A stretch of DNA of 64,000 bases from Leclercia adecarboxylata (GTDB lineage Bacteria > Pseudomonadota > Gammaproteobacteria > Enterobacterales > Enterobacteriaceae): positions 1,240,001 to 1,304,000 of the forward strand of contig NZ_CP040889.1 in the NCBI RefSeq assembly GCF_006171285.1, given 5' to 3'. Of the stretch, positions 9,724 through 19,985 are shown piece by piece. The notes under the pieces were generated by a model, which saw nothing but the letters and a program-made list of their open reading frames with translations, was not told the origin of the DNA and made no database searches. The position numbers and the translations under genes were made by a program. Every line of letters starts with the position of its first letter. Positions within the stretch are counted from its first letter, which is position 1.

Positions 9724-10775
9724 CAGTCGATCCCCTGATAACTGGTGCGATAGAAACGCTGATACCAGTCGTTGGCGACCTTGCGCATATCCACGTCCTT
9801 AAATTTCTCCGGGTAGAGCTTTTTCGCCATCCACAGCTCGCCAATGCCCATCGCCTCCGGCATCGGATAGCCCCAGGCTTTGGCGTAGTCCGGCATCAGG
9901 TAGACGCGCTGATTTTTCACCGCGTCGATGGTCCGCCATTGGGCACCGGTTTTGATCTCATTGACCACCGAAGGGTAGCGGTCCTGAACGAAGATCACCT
10001 GCGGATTCCAGGCGATCACCTGCTCCATCGCCACGGTTTTGAATCCCTGAATGGTCGCCGCCGCCACGTTAACCGCCCCCGCGTGGGCCATCATCAGCTC
10101 GGTGTATTTCCCGGAGCCGTAGGTGGTGAGTTCCGGGTTAGCCATGTACGCGCGAACGCGTTTTTCCGCCGGGATATCTTTCAGGCGGTCGCTGACCATG
10201 TCGCGGCCTTTGTCCGTGGCCTCGATCAGCGCTTTCGCTTCCGGTTGTTTATTGACGATCTCGCCGATCAGGGTGATCCCTTCGCGCAGCCCCAGATCGT
10301 ACGCCTGCTCTTCGTCGGCCATCGTCGGGTTCATCTTCGCTTTTTCACCCGCGGCATCGTGACGCAGGGAGATGGCAACCACCGGAATGCCAAGGCTGCT
10401 GATCTTGTCGATCATCTCCTGCGGCGCGTAGTTGGTGACAAACACCACGTCCGGCTTCAGGGCCACCAGCTTTTCCGGGTCGACGTGGGTGAGATCCCCA
10501 AGCGCCGCTTTCTGGCTCAGCTCCGGGGCCAGACGGGCGTACCCCTCGCCCAGCTGCTGTTTCCAGTTCGCCATCACGCCGACGATTTTGTCGGTGGCGT
10601 TCATTTGCACCAGCAAGTTCAGGGTCTGATGCTGGAGCACCACTACCCTGGAGACGGCGTCCGGGACGGTCACCTGACGGCCAATCTGGTCGGTAATCAG
10701 GCGGGAAGCCCGGGAAGAGAGAGGGAGTAAAGCCACTGCACACAGGGTTAATGCTTGCCAGAATCGTTGTTTCAT
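9723..10775 (-). CDS. Periplasmic metal/oxyanion-binding protein, BtuF/MolA-like
   Basis: About 350 residues with an N-terminal signal peptide (hydrophobic run ALTLCAVALLPLSSRASR). The mature protein follows the helical-backbone fold of iron-siderophore, cobalamin and MolA-type binding proteins: DQIGRQVTVP at the start, then VVLQHQTLNLLVQM and LKPDVVFVTNYAP. The start is ambiguous between two consecutive ATGs; the second (10775) is better spaced from GTGAGG. The next gene encodes a ModA-like domain and the promoter has a ModE-type operator, so molybdate/tungstate binding in the manner of Haemophilus MolA is more likely than iron or B12. No transporter partners are present. Confidence 0.72.
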   Translation of the reverse strand: MKQRFWQALTLCAVALLPLSSRASRLITDQIGRQVTVPDAVSRVVVLQHQTLNLLVQMNATDKIVGVMANWKQQLGEGYARLAPELSQKAALGDLTHVDPEKLVALKPDVVFVTNYAPQEMIDKISSLGIPVVAISLRHDAAGEKAKMNPTMADEEQAYDLGLREGITLIGEIVNKQPEAKALIEATDKGRDMVSDRLKDIPAEKRVRAYMANPELTTYGSGKYTELMMAHAGAVNVAAATIQGFKTVAMEQVIAWNPQVIFVQDRYPSVVNEIKTGAQWRTIDAVKNQRVYLMPDYAKAWGYPMPEAMGIGELWMAKKLYPEKFKDVDMRKVANDWYQRFYRTSYQGID

Positions 10776-10787
10776 CATGTCCTCACA

Positions 10788-10815
10788 TTCGTTATATATA
10801 TTATTATACAGCGAT
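10788..10815 (-). promoter_or_regulatory. ModE operator
   Basis: Two half-sites, TTCGTTATATA and TATACAGCGAT, are separated by exactly six bases. The published ModE consensus is, from memory, ATCGNTATATA-N6-TATATAACGAT. Read on the minus strand this site differs at about two of the fixed positions. It lies 12 bases upstream of the MolA-like start codon, so bound ModE-molybdate would block transcription. The binding is inferred. Confidence 0.7.
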
Positions 10816-10944
10816 GAGGTTATGACGTCGCGCCTCCTTTAGGGGTAAAAATCCTTAACGCAAATCCTCCTCTTTTTTCAACATCATATTTACAAGCGCC
10901 GGGTAAATGGCAAGAATCGTTCTTATTTCCTGAAGAATCCGGGT

Positions 10945-11928
10945 ATGTCAGAAAAGGCGCTGAAACAGCAGATTCAGAATCTCAAAAAGCATAATGCCCG
11001 GCTTGCCAGGCTGGCGCGTGACGCCCGCAACAAGCTCAGTGCTGCGCTCGACGGAACCGGTCTCTGTTTATGGCAGCTCGACGTCCCTACCGGGAAGCTG
11101 ATCATCTATAACCGCCGCTGGGGTTCGATGCTGGGCTATCAGCCCAAGGAGCTGAACGCGCAGTTTGAGATCTGGCGTGAGCATCTGCATCCGGATGACA
11201 GGCAGAACGTGCTGGATGCGTTCTACGATCACCTGCACGGCAAAACACCCTTCTATGAAGCGCTGCACCGCATGCAGCACAAAAACGGCACCGTCACCTG
11301 GGTGCTGGACCGGGGTCGGGTCACCGACCGGGATGAACACGGCAACCCCCTGAAGGTGACCGGCACCCATATCGACATGACCAAAGAGAAGCAGTACGAG
11401 GAGCAGCTGGCCCAGCTGGCGAATCACGATCCGCTCACCGGCCTTGCCAACCGCCACGCCCTGATCAAGCACTTCGCCCAGCTCAAAGCCCAGGGGCCGC
11501 TCTGCATCGCCTTTATCGATCTGGATGACTTTAAAACGGTTAACGACACCTTTGGGCACCGCAGCGGCGACGAGCTGCTGATCCAGCTTAGCCAGCGTCT
11601 GCGCGAGGCCTGCCCGCCGGGGGCGGTTGTCGGGCGTCTGGGGGGTGATGAGTTTGTGCTCCTGCTGCCCTTCCCGCTCAGCAGTTTGCTGGTGAACAGC
11701 ACCGCCCACAGCTGCCTGAAGGCGGCGCTGACCCCATTCGAGCTGGATAACGGCCAGGCGCAGGTCGGCGCCTCGGTAGGGATCGACGACGTGCAGGAGG
11801 AGGATGATTTCGTCAATGCCCTGCGCCGCGCCGACCGATCGATGTATCAGATTAAGCACACCGGCAAGAACGGCGTGGCGATCGGCCAGACGTTGCTCTC
11901 CATCACCCGCAGCGGAACAGACGCATGA
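10945..11928 (+). CDS. PAS-GGDEF diguanylate cyclase
   Basis: A 327-residue cytoplasmic protein. An N-terminal coiled coil (residues 1-35) leads into a PAS domain (about 38-145; GTGLCLWQLDVPTGKLIIYN... to VTGTHIDMTKEK). A GGDEF domain follows (about 155-320), with NHDPLTGLANR at its start and an intact RLGGDEF active site. It should make cyclic di-GMP from two GTP. No RxxD inhibitory site is visible upstream of GGDEF, so product inhibition may be weak. There is no membrane segment. The stop overlaps the start of the next gene (ATGA), which suggests co-translation. What the PAS domain senses is unknown. Confidence 0.88.
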   Translation: MSEKALKQQIQNLKKHNARLARLARDARNKLSAALDGTGLCLWQLDVPTGKLIIYNRRWGSMLGYQPKELNAQFEIWREHLHPDDRQNVLDAFYDHLHGKTPFYEALHRMQHKNGTVTWVLDRGRVTDRDEHGNPLKVTGTHIDMTKEKQYEEQLAQLANHDPLTGLANRHALIKHFAQLKAQGPLCIAFIDLDDFKTVNDTFGHRSGDELLIQLSQRLREACPPGAVVGRLGGDEFVLLLPFPLSSLLVNSTAHSCLKAALTPFELDNGQAQVGASVGIDDVQEEDDFVNALRRADRSMYQIKHTGKNGVAIGQTLLSITRSGTDA

Positions 11929-12641
11929 AAAGCACCCGCCATCAGGATCTCCTTCGCCTGCTGGCGGCCTCCGACTGGCTGTCGACAGAGGCGCTGGCCG
12001 CCGGGCTTGGGGTGAGTAAAGAGACGATTCGCCGCGATCTGAACCAGCTCCAGCAGCAGGGGAAGATCGTACGGCATCACGGGCGGGCGCGGGCGATCCA
12101 CCCGGATCACCGCGACGGCGGCGAGCCCTTCGGCGCGCGGCTGAAGAGCCACTACGCCGATAAAGCCGATATCGCCCGTCACGCGCTGGACTGGGTCAGC
12201 GAAGGGATGACCCTGGCGCTGGATGCCAGCTCCACCTGCTTTCACCTGGCGCGACAGCTGCCGGATATCGCCCTGACGGTGTTCACCAACAGCCTGCCCA
12301 TCTGCCATGAAATGGCGAAGCGCGAGCGCATCACCCTGATCTGCTCGGGCGGGACGCTGGAGCGCAAATACCGTTGCTATGTCAATCCGGCGCTGGTCAC
12401 GCAGCTGAAATCCCTGGAGATCGACCTGTTTATCTTCTCGTGTGAAGGGGTGGATGAGCAGGGTGTGATGTGGGATCCCACCCCGCACAGCGCCGGGTTT
12501 AAGTCGCAGCTGCTGAGCCGCGCCAGCCAATCGCTGCTGCTGATCGACAAAAGCAAGTTCCGGCGCTCCAGCGAAGTGAAAATTGGTCACCTGTCGCAGG
12601 TGACGCAGTTGATCAGCGACGCACAGCTCGCCCGGCGTTAG
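11925..12641 (+). CDS. DeoR-family transcriptional regulator, FucR-like
   Basis: A 238-residue regulator. The N-terminal DeoR winged helix is clear ([20 protein letters not shown]). The C-terminal DeoRC effector domain contains [33 protein letters not shown] and LLLIDKSKF, all very close to the L-fucose activator FucR of E. coli. No fucose genes are nearby, so a direct orthologue is uncertain. DeoR-family proteins usually bind phosphorylated sugars. It is translationally coupled to the diguanylate cyclase upstream and converges with the chemoreceptor gene, with which it overlaps by four bases. Confidence 0.82.
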   Translation: MKSTRHQDLLRLLAASDWLSTEALAAGLGVSKETIRRDLNQLQQQGKIVRHHGRARAIHPDHRDGGEPFGARLKSHYADKADIARHALDWVSEGMTLALDASSTCFHLARQLPDIALTVFTNSLPICHEMAKRERITLICSGGTLERKYRCYVNPALVTQLKSLEIDLFIFSCEGVDEQGVMWDPTPHSAGFKSQLLSRASQSLLLIDKSKFRRSSEVKIGHLSQVTQLISDAQLARR

Positions 12642-14185
12642 CCCGCCAGACGGAACTTCTGCACCGAGCGTTGCAGCTCTTCGGTCTGGCGCTCCAGCGC
12701 GGAAGCCGCCGCCGACACCTGCTCCACCAGCGAGGCGTTCTGCTGGGTCACGCCGTCCATCTGGGTGATTGCCACCCCAACCTGGGAAATGCCCTTGCTC
12801 TGCTCTTCCGAGGCGCTGGCAATCTGCTTCATGATGGTGGTGACGCCGGTGATGTCGCGCAGCACCGCTTCCATGGTGGTGCCGGTATCATTTACCAGCT
12901 TTGCCCCCTCCTCCACGCGGGAGACGGAGTCGGCGATCAACCCTTCGATCTCTTTTGCCGCATTGGCGCTGCGGCTGGCGAGATTACGCACCTCCCCCGC
13001 CACCACCGCGAAGCCACGCCCCTGCTCACCCGCGCGCGCCGCTTCTACCGCCGCGTTGAGGGCCAGAATGTTAGTCTGGAAGGCGATGCTGTTGATAACG
13101 CTGGTGATCTCGGCAATCTTCTTCGAGCTGACGGAGATGCCGGTCATGGTGTTGACCACGTTGTCCACCAGCGCGCCGCCGCGACTGGCGCTGGCCGAGG
13201 CCACGTCCGCCAGTTCGCTCGCCTGGCGGGCGTTGTCCGCGTTGAGCTTCACCGTGGCGGTGAGCTGCTCCATGCTGGCGGCGGTCTCTTCCAGCGCCGC
13301 CGCCTGCTCTTCGGTACGGGAGGAGAGATCGTTGTTACCGCTGGAGATCTCCGTCGCCCCGCGCCAGATGTTCTCGCTGCCGTTACGGATGGTGCTTACC
13401 GCGTCGCGCAGGCTGTCCTGCATCGCCGTCAGCAGCGGCACCAGCTGGCCCACGCAGTTACGACCAAAAGGCACGATCGGCTGGCTGAGATCGCCCTGCG
13501 CAATCTGGCGGAAATGGTGGCGAAGCTGCTCAAGGGGTTTCACCAGCATGGCGACCAGGTAGCGGTCGGCGAACAGCAGGATCAGCAGGCCGACGATCGT
13601 CGCGGTAATGATCACCGTGCGGGTGACGCTGGTGAAGCCGTCCACCGTGACGCGGGTGCGGTCGAGGATGGTATCGGCGGCCTTATTGAACTGCCCGGCA
13701 CTCTCGCCAAAGGCGCGGCTTAGCGCTGGGGTGACGTTGTTCGCCTGCTGGCGATAGCCTTCGATGTTGCCCTGCTCTGCCAGCTGCATCTGCGGTTTGA
13801 CGCCGTTATCCAGCAGCGCCTGCCAGCTGGCGATCACCCGGGAGGAGATCTCTGCATCCATTGGCCCCGGCGACATGGCTTTCAGTTCATCGAGCCTGTT
13901 GCTCATGGTCTGTAGCGCCTGCTGTACGGAGGTGAGATCCGCCGTACCGCCCGCCGCCTGCGTCTCCATCGCCCGGCTCAGCCGGGTGACAAAACGGAAG
14001 TACTGATCGTTGCCCTGACTGAGCACCGTCATCTGTTTGACCAGCTGGCGATCGACCTCGTTGCCATCCGCCACGCGGGAGAGCGCCCAGGAGCCATACA
14101 GCCCCACGCCCGCCCACATTAAACAGAAAATACCCAGAATCGTCAGCATGACGAAGCGGATCGTGAAATTACGAAATACGCGCAT
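12638..14185 (-). CDS. Methyl-accepting chemotaxis protein
   Basis: A 515-residue Tar/Tsr-type receptor. The first membrane helix is at about 8-30 and a periplasmic four-helix-bundle sensor at 35-185. The second membrane helix is near 190-210 ([19 protein letters not shown]). HAMP follows to about 265, and then the cytoplasmic signalling domain with the conserved tip [17 protein letters not shown]. The C-terminus ends VQKFRLAG and lacks the NWETF-type pentapeptide that recruits CheR in Tar and Tsr, so it is probably a low-abundance receptor. The ligand is not predictable from the sequence. A sigma-28 promoter lies upstream. Confidence 0.93.
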   Translation of the reverse strand: MRVFRNFTIRFVMLTILGIFCLMWAGVGLYGSWALSRVADGNEVDRQLVKQMTVLSQGNDQYFRFVTRLSRAMETQAAGGTADLTSVQQALQTMSNRLDELKAMSPGPMDAEISSRVIASWQALLDNGVKPQMQLAEQGNIEGYRQQANNVTPALSRAFGESAGQFNKAADTILDRTRVTVDGFTSVTRTVIITATIVGLLILLFADRYLVAMLVKPLEQLRHHFRQIAQGDLSQPIVPFGRNCVGQLVPLLTAMQDSLRDAVSTIRNGSENIWRGATEISSGNNDLSSRTEEQAAALEETAASMEQLTATVKLNADNARQASELADVASASASRGGALVDNVVNTMTGISVSSKKIAEITSVINSIAFQTNILALNAAVEAARAGEQGRGFAVVAGEVRNLASRSANAAKEIEGLIADSVSRVEEGAKLVNDTGTTMEAVLRDITGVTTIMKQIASASEEQSKGISQVGVAITQMDGVTQQNASLVEQVSAAASALERQTEELQRSVQKFRLAG

Positions 14186-14237
14186 AACTCTTTCCTTGCC
14201 TGAGGGAGATGTCGCCCGGAGGCGAGTAATATCCTCG

Positions 14238-14264
14238 TTATCGGCAACAAAATGCGAAGCAATA
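14238..14264 (-). promoter_or_regulatory. Sigma-28 (FliA) promoter for the chemoreceptor
   Basis: The minus strand has TATTGCTT, an 11-base spacer and a perfect GCCGATAA. The flagellar consensus is TAAAGTTT-N11-GCCGATAA. The site ends 52 bases before the chemoreceptor ATG, as expected for late flagellar/chemotaxis control. Confidence 0.8.
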
Positions 14265-14688
14265 CCTTTTCTTGTTTAATTTTATAAAACTTTTCATTTC
14301 GGTTTACCGGGCCGGAAAAGGATAATCACGCCCGGGCAAATACCCCTTCAAATAACGTGATATTAGATTTCATACAGCTTACAAATGTAAATCAGGCTCT
14401 CCGTTCATTACTCACATAACCCTGAAGGATTAGTCCTCGATTCTTGTTTGATGCACAATTTTCCTTCCTCCTGCCAAAAAAACTTATTTTTTGTACGTTA
14501 ATAAAACTGCAACATTCACAAGCCGAATATATTTTAAATAATTAATCATTTAATTTTATAAAACTGATTACTTAATGACTTGATATCATTTCAAATTTCA
14601 TTACATCCTTTTCACCCCAGAAAGTTCTTAATTACGCATATGTGGTTTAAAAAGAGTGCACTTTGATCCGCTTATAAGAGATGAACAA
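14265..14688. other. AT-rich intergenic region upstream of the autotransporter
   Basis: About 420 bases without a gene, clearly richer in A and T than both neighbours. Several A/T tracts occur between 14460 and 14600, which would suit H-NS binding. The autotransporter promoter must lie here; I could not assign a convincing -35/-10 pair. Confidence 0.5.
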
Positions 14689-17283
14689 ATGCGTATTTCT
14701 ATGAAAAGAACCCTGTTATCACAGTGTGTGTTACTGTCGCTTGCCTCGTTTGCTGCTCAGGCAGGCGAGACCCCTGCTACACCTTGCCAGAATGGCGACA
14801 CCACCCAGACCTGCGGCCTGAAAGAATATAAAGATGGTAATTTCTATCAGGACCCGGGCGTCACTGATGCCGTTATGGCGAATGAAACGGCAACCAATAT
14901 TTATATGGATGGCCACCGTGAAGCCGGAGATACGCAGACCTTAACGGTGACAGGCACTGACATGTCAGGTCATTATATTCAGGGAAGCAATGGCGGCACC
15001 GTGAATATTAACGTCACCAATAATGCCAAAGTGGATATGATCGAAGCAGGTGCTGCATTAAAGACCACTAATACCACGATCAATGTCAACGACTCCACCC
15101 TGAACGGCCAGAACAGCGACGGGACGTATGAGCGAGACAAAGATTATATGATGGGCGCCGCCATTTATCTCGATCCGCTCGATGCGGGCTACCACAATGT
15201 GGATATCAGCAACGGCAGCGCACTGCATGGCAGTATTATCAGCGCTGGCCAGGGCTCCCAAACCATCGCCATGAGCGACAGCATCATGGATAATGGCGGC
15301 ATCTACGTCGGCAGTGACAAATCAGACACTTCCCTTACCCTGACTAACGCCACCGTGGACGCAACGAACAGTCAGGTGGCGCAAAAGCTCGATACCATCG
15401 TAGAAACACTGAGCCAGTACCAGCCCTTCCAGAATATCAACGTTGATGCCTTTGGCGACCTGGCAGTGGCAATGTACGGTACTACTCAGGATACGCTGGC
15501 ACTGAATAACAGTACCGTAACCGGTGACATCGGCATCATTAACGAAAAAGGCCAGACCAATCTGTCGTTCACTAATAACAGCGTCGTGAACGGCAATGTT
15601 ACGCTGGACGGGAACTCCACCAATACCCTGCTGGTGGATAACAGCACCATTAATGGCGACCTGAACACCAGCCAGAATAGCGGCGATACCACCATCACCC
15701 TGCAAAACGGTGCTAACGTTGACGGCAATATTACGACCGGCGCAGGAAATGACACCGTGGTCCTGGTGAATGATTCCCACGTCACCGGCAATGTCACCGG
15801 CGGGGATGGCGACGATACCCTGTCGATGGATGCCGGTAGCTCTATTTCCGGGCAAATTAATCAGTTTGAAACGGTGAATACCACCAGCGACAACAGCATC
15901 ACTCTCGACAACATTAACGATTCAACCACATGGAGTCTGCAAAACGGCTCCACCCTGACCGCCGACACGACGGGTAGCAATGCCGAAGTGAACATGAGCA
16001 CCGATAGCCGGGTTAACTTCGGCCAGATCACCGGATCCCGTAACGCTGTAGTGGTAAATAACATCACCTCTTCGGCGATCAATCAGCAAAATATCGTGCT
16101 GGGAACCTTTACCACCACGACGGCAACCACCACGCCGCAAACGGCCGCCAATGCAACCTTCAGCAACGGTCAACAGCAGGTTGAAAACCGCAGCGCCGCT
16201 TACAACTACAACAATGACCTGAGCATTGTGGCCGCTGATTCTGCGCCGCAGGGCCTGCTCACCGCTGACAGTAGCCAGAACTGGAATATTGTCTTTAGTA
16301 GCTCACGCGGCGCCCTGGCCAGCGATGTCCAGGGGTTAGTCGCCGGGCTGGATGCGGCCGAACAGGCGGGCCATCAGGTCACCGATGACATCGCCAGCCA
16401 TCTGGATCGCCTGCACTTTGCTGGCCTGACGGGTGAACAGCAGGAAGGGGCCCAGCTGTGGGGAGATTTCCTCTATCAGAACGGTAACTTCAGCAACGAT
16501 GTGGATTACAAGAGCATCACTCAGGGTGCGCAGGGCGGCGTTGACTGGACGGCATACCTCGCTAACGGGGACAGTGTAACCGGAGGCGTGGCGCTGGCCT
16601 GGACCCGCAGCCGCGTTGAAGATACTGCCAACGGCCCGGACAGCTTCAAGGACACCGTCTATGGTAACTACTACAGCCTGTACGGCGGCTGGCAGCAGGC
16701 CTTGAATGGTCGTCAGTGGGGACTGTTCGCCGATGCCAGCTTCAGCTATGGCGATATGCGCTATTCCCTCTCTGCGCAGAACGTCACCGGCGACACCAGC
16801 GGAATGACCGAAGCGCTGCACGGCTCCACCGATGGTAGCCTGTATATGGCTCAGGCTCGTACCGGGGTGAACGTGCTGTTGCCAGGCGAAACCGTGCTGC
16901 AACCGTATGCCATCCTCGGCTGGGATCAGACCAAAGCTAACGGCTTCTCCGACAGAGAAGTGACCTTTGCCGACAGCCAGGTCTCTTCCTGGAACGGCGG
17001 CGCGGGTCTGCGTCTGACCACCACCCTGACCGATCTGAACAAAAACGTGCAGATCATGCCTTGGGTGGATGCCCGAGTGCAGAAAGAGTTCAGCGATGAT
17101 ACCGATATCCAGGCCGCGGATTATCACAATACCCAAGGCCATAACAACAGTATGGGAATGTTTGGGGCGGGCGTGAATGCCACTATCGCACACAACTTCT
17201 CGTTGAATACCGGCATTTACTATGGCACGGGCGATGTTGATAACGACGCCAGCGTTCAGGCAGGTATGAGCTACAGCTTCTGA
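14689..17283 (+). CDS. Type V autotransporter with beta-helix passenger
   Basis: The ATG at 14689 gives 864 residues; an upstream GTG at 14656 keeps the frame but has no ribosome-binding support. An N-terminal signal peptide (MKRTLLSQCVLLSLASFAAQ core) is followed by a passenger of about 560 residues rich in Asn, Thr and Asp. It has many short repeats of the N-S-T-V-x-G-D/N type, as in a right-handed beta helix. The last 280 residues form a beta-barrel domain ending in SYSF, the expected C-terminal aromatic. No catalytic serine-protease motif is visible. An adhesin or biofilm role is likely but unproven. Confidence 0.88.
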   Translation: MRISMKRTLLSQCVLLSLASFAAQAGETPATPCQNGDTTQTCGLKEYKDGNFYQDPGVTDAVMANETATNIYMDGHREAGDTQTLTVTGTDMSGHYIQGSNGGTVNINVTNNAKVDMIEAGAALKTTNTTINVNDSTLNGQNSDGTYERDKDYMMGAAIYLDPLDAGYHNVDISNGSALHGSIISAGQGSQTIAMSDSIMDNGGIYVGSDKSDTSLTLTNATVDATNSQVAQKLDTIVETLSQYQPFQNINVDAFGDLAVAMYGTTQDTLALNNSTVTGDIGIINEKGQTNLSFTNNSVVNGNVTLDGNSTNTLLVDNSTINGDLNTSQNSGDTTITLQNGANVDGNITTGAGNDTVVLVNDSHVTGNVTGGDGDDTLSMDAGSSISGQINQFETVNTTSDNSITLDNINDSTTWSLQNGSTLTADTTGSNAEVNMSTDSRVNFGQITGSRNAVVVNNITSSAINQQNIVLGTFTTTTATTTPQTAANATFSNGQQQVENRSAAYNYNNDLSIVAADSAPQGLLTADSSQNWNIVFSSSRGALASDVQGLVAGLDAAEQAGHQVTDDIASHLDRLHFAGLTGEQQEGAQLWGDFLYQNGNFSNDVDYKSITQGAQGGVDWTAYLANGDSVTGGVALAWTRSRVEDTANGPDSFKDTVYGNYYSLYGGWQQALNGRQWGLFADASFSYGDMRYSLSAQNVTGDTSGMTEALHGSTDGSLYMAQARTGVNVLLPGETVLQPYAILGWDQTKANGFSDREVTFADSQVSSWNGGAGLRLTTTLTDLNKNVQIMPWVDARVQKEFSDDTDIQAADYHNTQGHNNSMGMFGAGVNATIAHNFSLNTGIYYGTGDVDNDASVQAGMSYSF

Positions 17284-17294
17284 TGACCACGCAT

Positions 17295-17325
17295 ACCCGG
17301 TAGCCTGAGGCTGCCGGGTATTTTC
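17295..17325 (+). terminator. Terminator after the autotransporter
   Basis: An 11-bp stem, ACCCGGTAGCC/GGCTGCCGGGT with one G-T pair and a three-base loop, is followed by ATTTTC, 12 bases after the stop codon. It lies between converging genes and may serve both. Confidence 0.75.
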
Positions 17326-17332
17326 ACGCGGG

Positions 17333-18220
17333 TTAACTCAAATACTTTTCAAACCACCCCAACGTCCGTTTCCAGGCTAACTCTGCGGCAGGCTCGTCGT
17401 AGCGCGGAGTGGAGTCATTGTGGAAGCCGTGATTCACCCCGGGATAGATGTACGCCTCATACACTTTACCGTTCGCTTTCAGCGCGGCCTCATAAGCCGG
17501 CCAGCCTTCATTCACATTTTTGTCGAGCTCGGCGTAGTGCAGCAGCAACGGCGCCTTAATTTTGGCGACATCCGCCGCAGGTGCCTGTCGGCCATAGAAC
17601 GGCACGGCGCAGGCCAGTTCCGGCCAGGCCACCGCTGCGGCATTAGAGACCCCGCCGCCATAGCAGAAGCCAGTGATCCCCACCTTGCCGGTGGCGTCCG
17701 GGTGTTTTTGCATAAACCCGACCGCGGCAAAGAAGTCGTTCATCAGCTTCGTCGGGTCGACCTTCTGCTGCAGGATCTTCCCCTCTTCGTCGTTACCGGG
17801 ATAACCGCCCACCGAGCTTAAGCCATCCGGCGCCAGGGCGATGTAGCCCGCTTTTGCCACCCGGCGGGCCACGTCCTCAATGTACGGATTGAGGCCGCGG
17901 TTTTCATGGACCACCACCACTGCCGGGACTTTGCCCGTGGCTTTAGCCGGTTTCACCAGATAGCCGCGCACCTGGCCATGCCCGTCCGGTGAGGGATAGG
18001 TGATGTACTCCGGCAGAATATCGGGATCGGTGAATTTCACCTGCTCTGCGAGGGCGTAATTGGGCTTGAGCATATTAAACAGCGCCAGCGCCGTGACGCC
18101 GCCAACCGCATAGCGGGCCGCCAGATTGAGGAACTCACGTTTGTTGATTTTGCCGTGAGCGTAATAATCGTAGTAGTCGAGCAATTCCTGAGGAAAGTCT
18201 TTGGCGGTCATACGCGTCAT
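17333..18220 (-). CDS. yghX: Dienelactone hydrolase-family protein
   Basis: A 295-residue alpha/beta hydrolase. The first 55 residues form an unusual N-terminal extension with a hydrophobic stretch ([14 protein letters not shown]) that may act as a membrane anchor or a twin-arginine-like signal. The catalytic domain shows the nucleophile elbow GFCYGGG (Cys), an aspartate in LHYAELDKN and the histidine in GVNHGFHND, the Cys-Asp-His triad of dienelactone hydrolases. Sequence and position beside yghZ match YghX. It is divergent from yghZ; GGAG precedes its start. Confidence 0.9.
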   Translation of the reverse strand: MTRMTAKDFPQELLDYYDYYAHGKINKREFLNLAARYAVGGVTALALFNMLKPNYALAEQVKFTDPDILPEYITYPSPDGHGQVRGYLVKPAKATGKVPAVVVVHENRGLNPYIEDVARRVAKAGYIALAPDGLSSVGGYPGNDEEGKILQQKVDPTKLMNDFFAAVGFMQKHPDATGKVGITGFCYGGGVSNAAAVAWPELACAVPFYGRQAPAADVAKIKAPLLLHYAELDKNVNEGWPAYEAALKANGKVYEAYIYPGVNHGFHNDSTPRYDEPAAELAWKRTLGWFEKYLS

Positions 18221-18303
18221 CGCATATCTCCATGAATTGTGAACGAACTAAGGATAGAATAGAAACGCTGTTTCGAAAATCAATCACTAAGAAAGGAGAC
18301 ATC

Positions 18304-19344
18304 ATGCCCTGGAACGCCTCCCCTGACCGCTACGAGACGATGCAGTACCGCTACTGCGGTAAAAGCGGCCTGCGCTTACCCGCCCTGTCACTCGGCCTGT
18401 GGCACAGCTTCGGCCACGTCCACGCCCTCGACTCACAGCGCGCCCTGCTGCGAAAAGCCTTCGATTGCGGCATCACCCATTTTGATCTCGCCAATAACTA
18501 TGGCCCACCGCCGGGCAGCGCGGAGGAAAATTTTGGCCGCCTGCTGCGCGACGATTTCGCAGCCTATCGCGACGAGCTGATTATCTCCACCAAAGCGGGC
18601 TACGACATGTGGCCTGGCCCGTACGGTGCGGGCGGTTCACGCAAGTACCTGCTCGCCAGCCTCGATCAGAGCCTGAAGCGGATGGGGCTGGAGTACGTGG
18701 ATATCTTCTATTCACACCGGGTAGATGAAAACACCCCAATGGAGGAGACCGCCTCTGCGCTGGCGCAGGCGGTGCAGAGCGGCAAAGCGCTCTACGTCGG
18801 TATTTCATCCTATTCGCCGGAGCGGACGCAGAAAATGGCGGAGCTGCTGCGCGAGTGGAAGATCCCGCTGCTTATCCATCAGCCTTCCTACAACCTGCTT
18901 AACCGCTGGGTGGACAAGAGCGGATTGCTGGACACCCTGGCCGCCAACGGTACGGGCTGCATCGCCTTTACGCCGCTGGCCCAGGGGCTGCTGACCGGAA
19001 AATATCTGAACGGCATTCCTGACGGCTCCCGCATGCAGCGCGAGGGCAAAAAGGTGCGCGGCCTGACGGAAAACATGCTCACCGAAGCCAACCTGAACAG
19101 CCTGCGTTTGCTGAACGAGATGGCCCAGGCGCGCGGGCAGACGATGGCGCAGATGGCGCTGAGCTGGCTGCTGAAGGATGAACGCGTGACGTCGGTGCTG
19201 ATTGGTGCCAGCCGGACGGAGCAGCTGGAGGAGAACGTGCAGGCGCTGAATAATCTGCACTTTAGCGAAGAAGAGCTGCAGCGGATTGACCAGCACGTGG
19301 CCGACGGGCAGCTGAATTTGTGGCAGGCGTCGTCGGATAAGTAA
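18304..19344 (+). CDS. yghZ: L-glyceraldehyde 3-phosphate reductase (aldo-keto reductase)
   Basis: A 346-residue NADPH-dependent aldo-keto reductase of the AKR14 type. The ATG at 18304 follows a strong AAAGGAGA site; the frame is open further upstream without support. Catalytic residues are visible: Asp and Tyr in HFDLANNYGPPPGSAEENFG, Lys in ISTKAGYDM and His in YSHRVDE. The cofactor region near VLIGASRTEQLEENV is intact. It detoxifies L-glyceraldehyde 3-phosphate and methylglyoxal. The order yghX-yghZ-yqhA is as in E. coli. Confidence 0.94.
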   Translation: MPWNASPDRYETMQYRYCGKSGLRLPALSLGLWHSFGHVHALDSQRALLRKAFDCGITHFDLANNYGPPPGSAEENFGRLLRDDFAAYRDELIISTKAGYDMWPGPYGAGGSRKYLLASLDQSLKRMGLEYVDIFYSHRVDENTPMEETASALAQAVQSGKALYVGISSYSPERTQKMAELLREWKIPLLIHQPSYNLLNRWVDKSGLLDTLAANGTGCIAFTPLAQGLLTGKYLNGIPDGSRMQREGKKVRGLTENMLTEANLNSLRLLNEMAQARGQTMAQMALSWLLKDERVTSVLIGASRTEQLEENVQALNNLHFSEEELQRIDQHVADGQLNLWQASSDK

Positions 19345-19351
19345 GTTTTTT

Positions 19352-19409
19352 CCTCTCTCCCCGATGGGGAGAGAGGCCCGTAGGCCTGATAAGCGCAGCG
19401 CCATCAGGC
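19352..19409. repeat. GC hairpin plus REP unit
   Basis: A hairpin CCTCTCTCCCC/GGGGAGAGAGG (19352-19376) is followed by a REP unit (GTAGGCCTGATAAGCGCAG..., 19380-19409) between the converging yghZ and yqhA genes. Probable terminator and 3' mRNA stabiliser. Confidence 0.75.
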
Positions 19410-19418
19410 GTTTTTAAC

Positions 19419-19985
<567 letters not shown>

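Noticed and set aside
15322..15855. Long minus-strand frames inside the autotransporter
   Set aside because: They are produced by the repetitive passenger sequence read backwards; the plus frame has a signal peptide and barrel.
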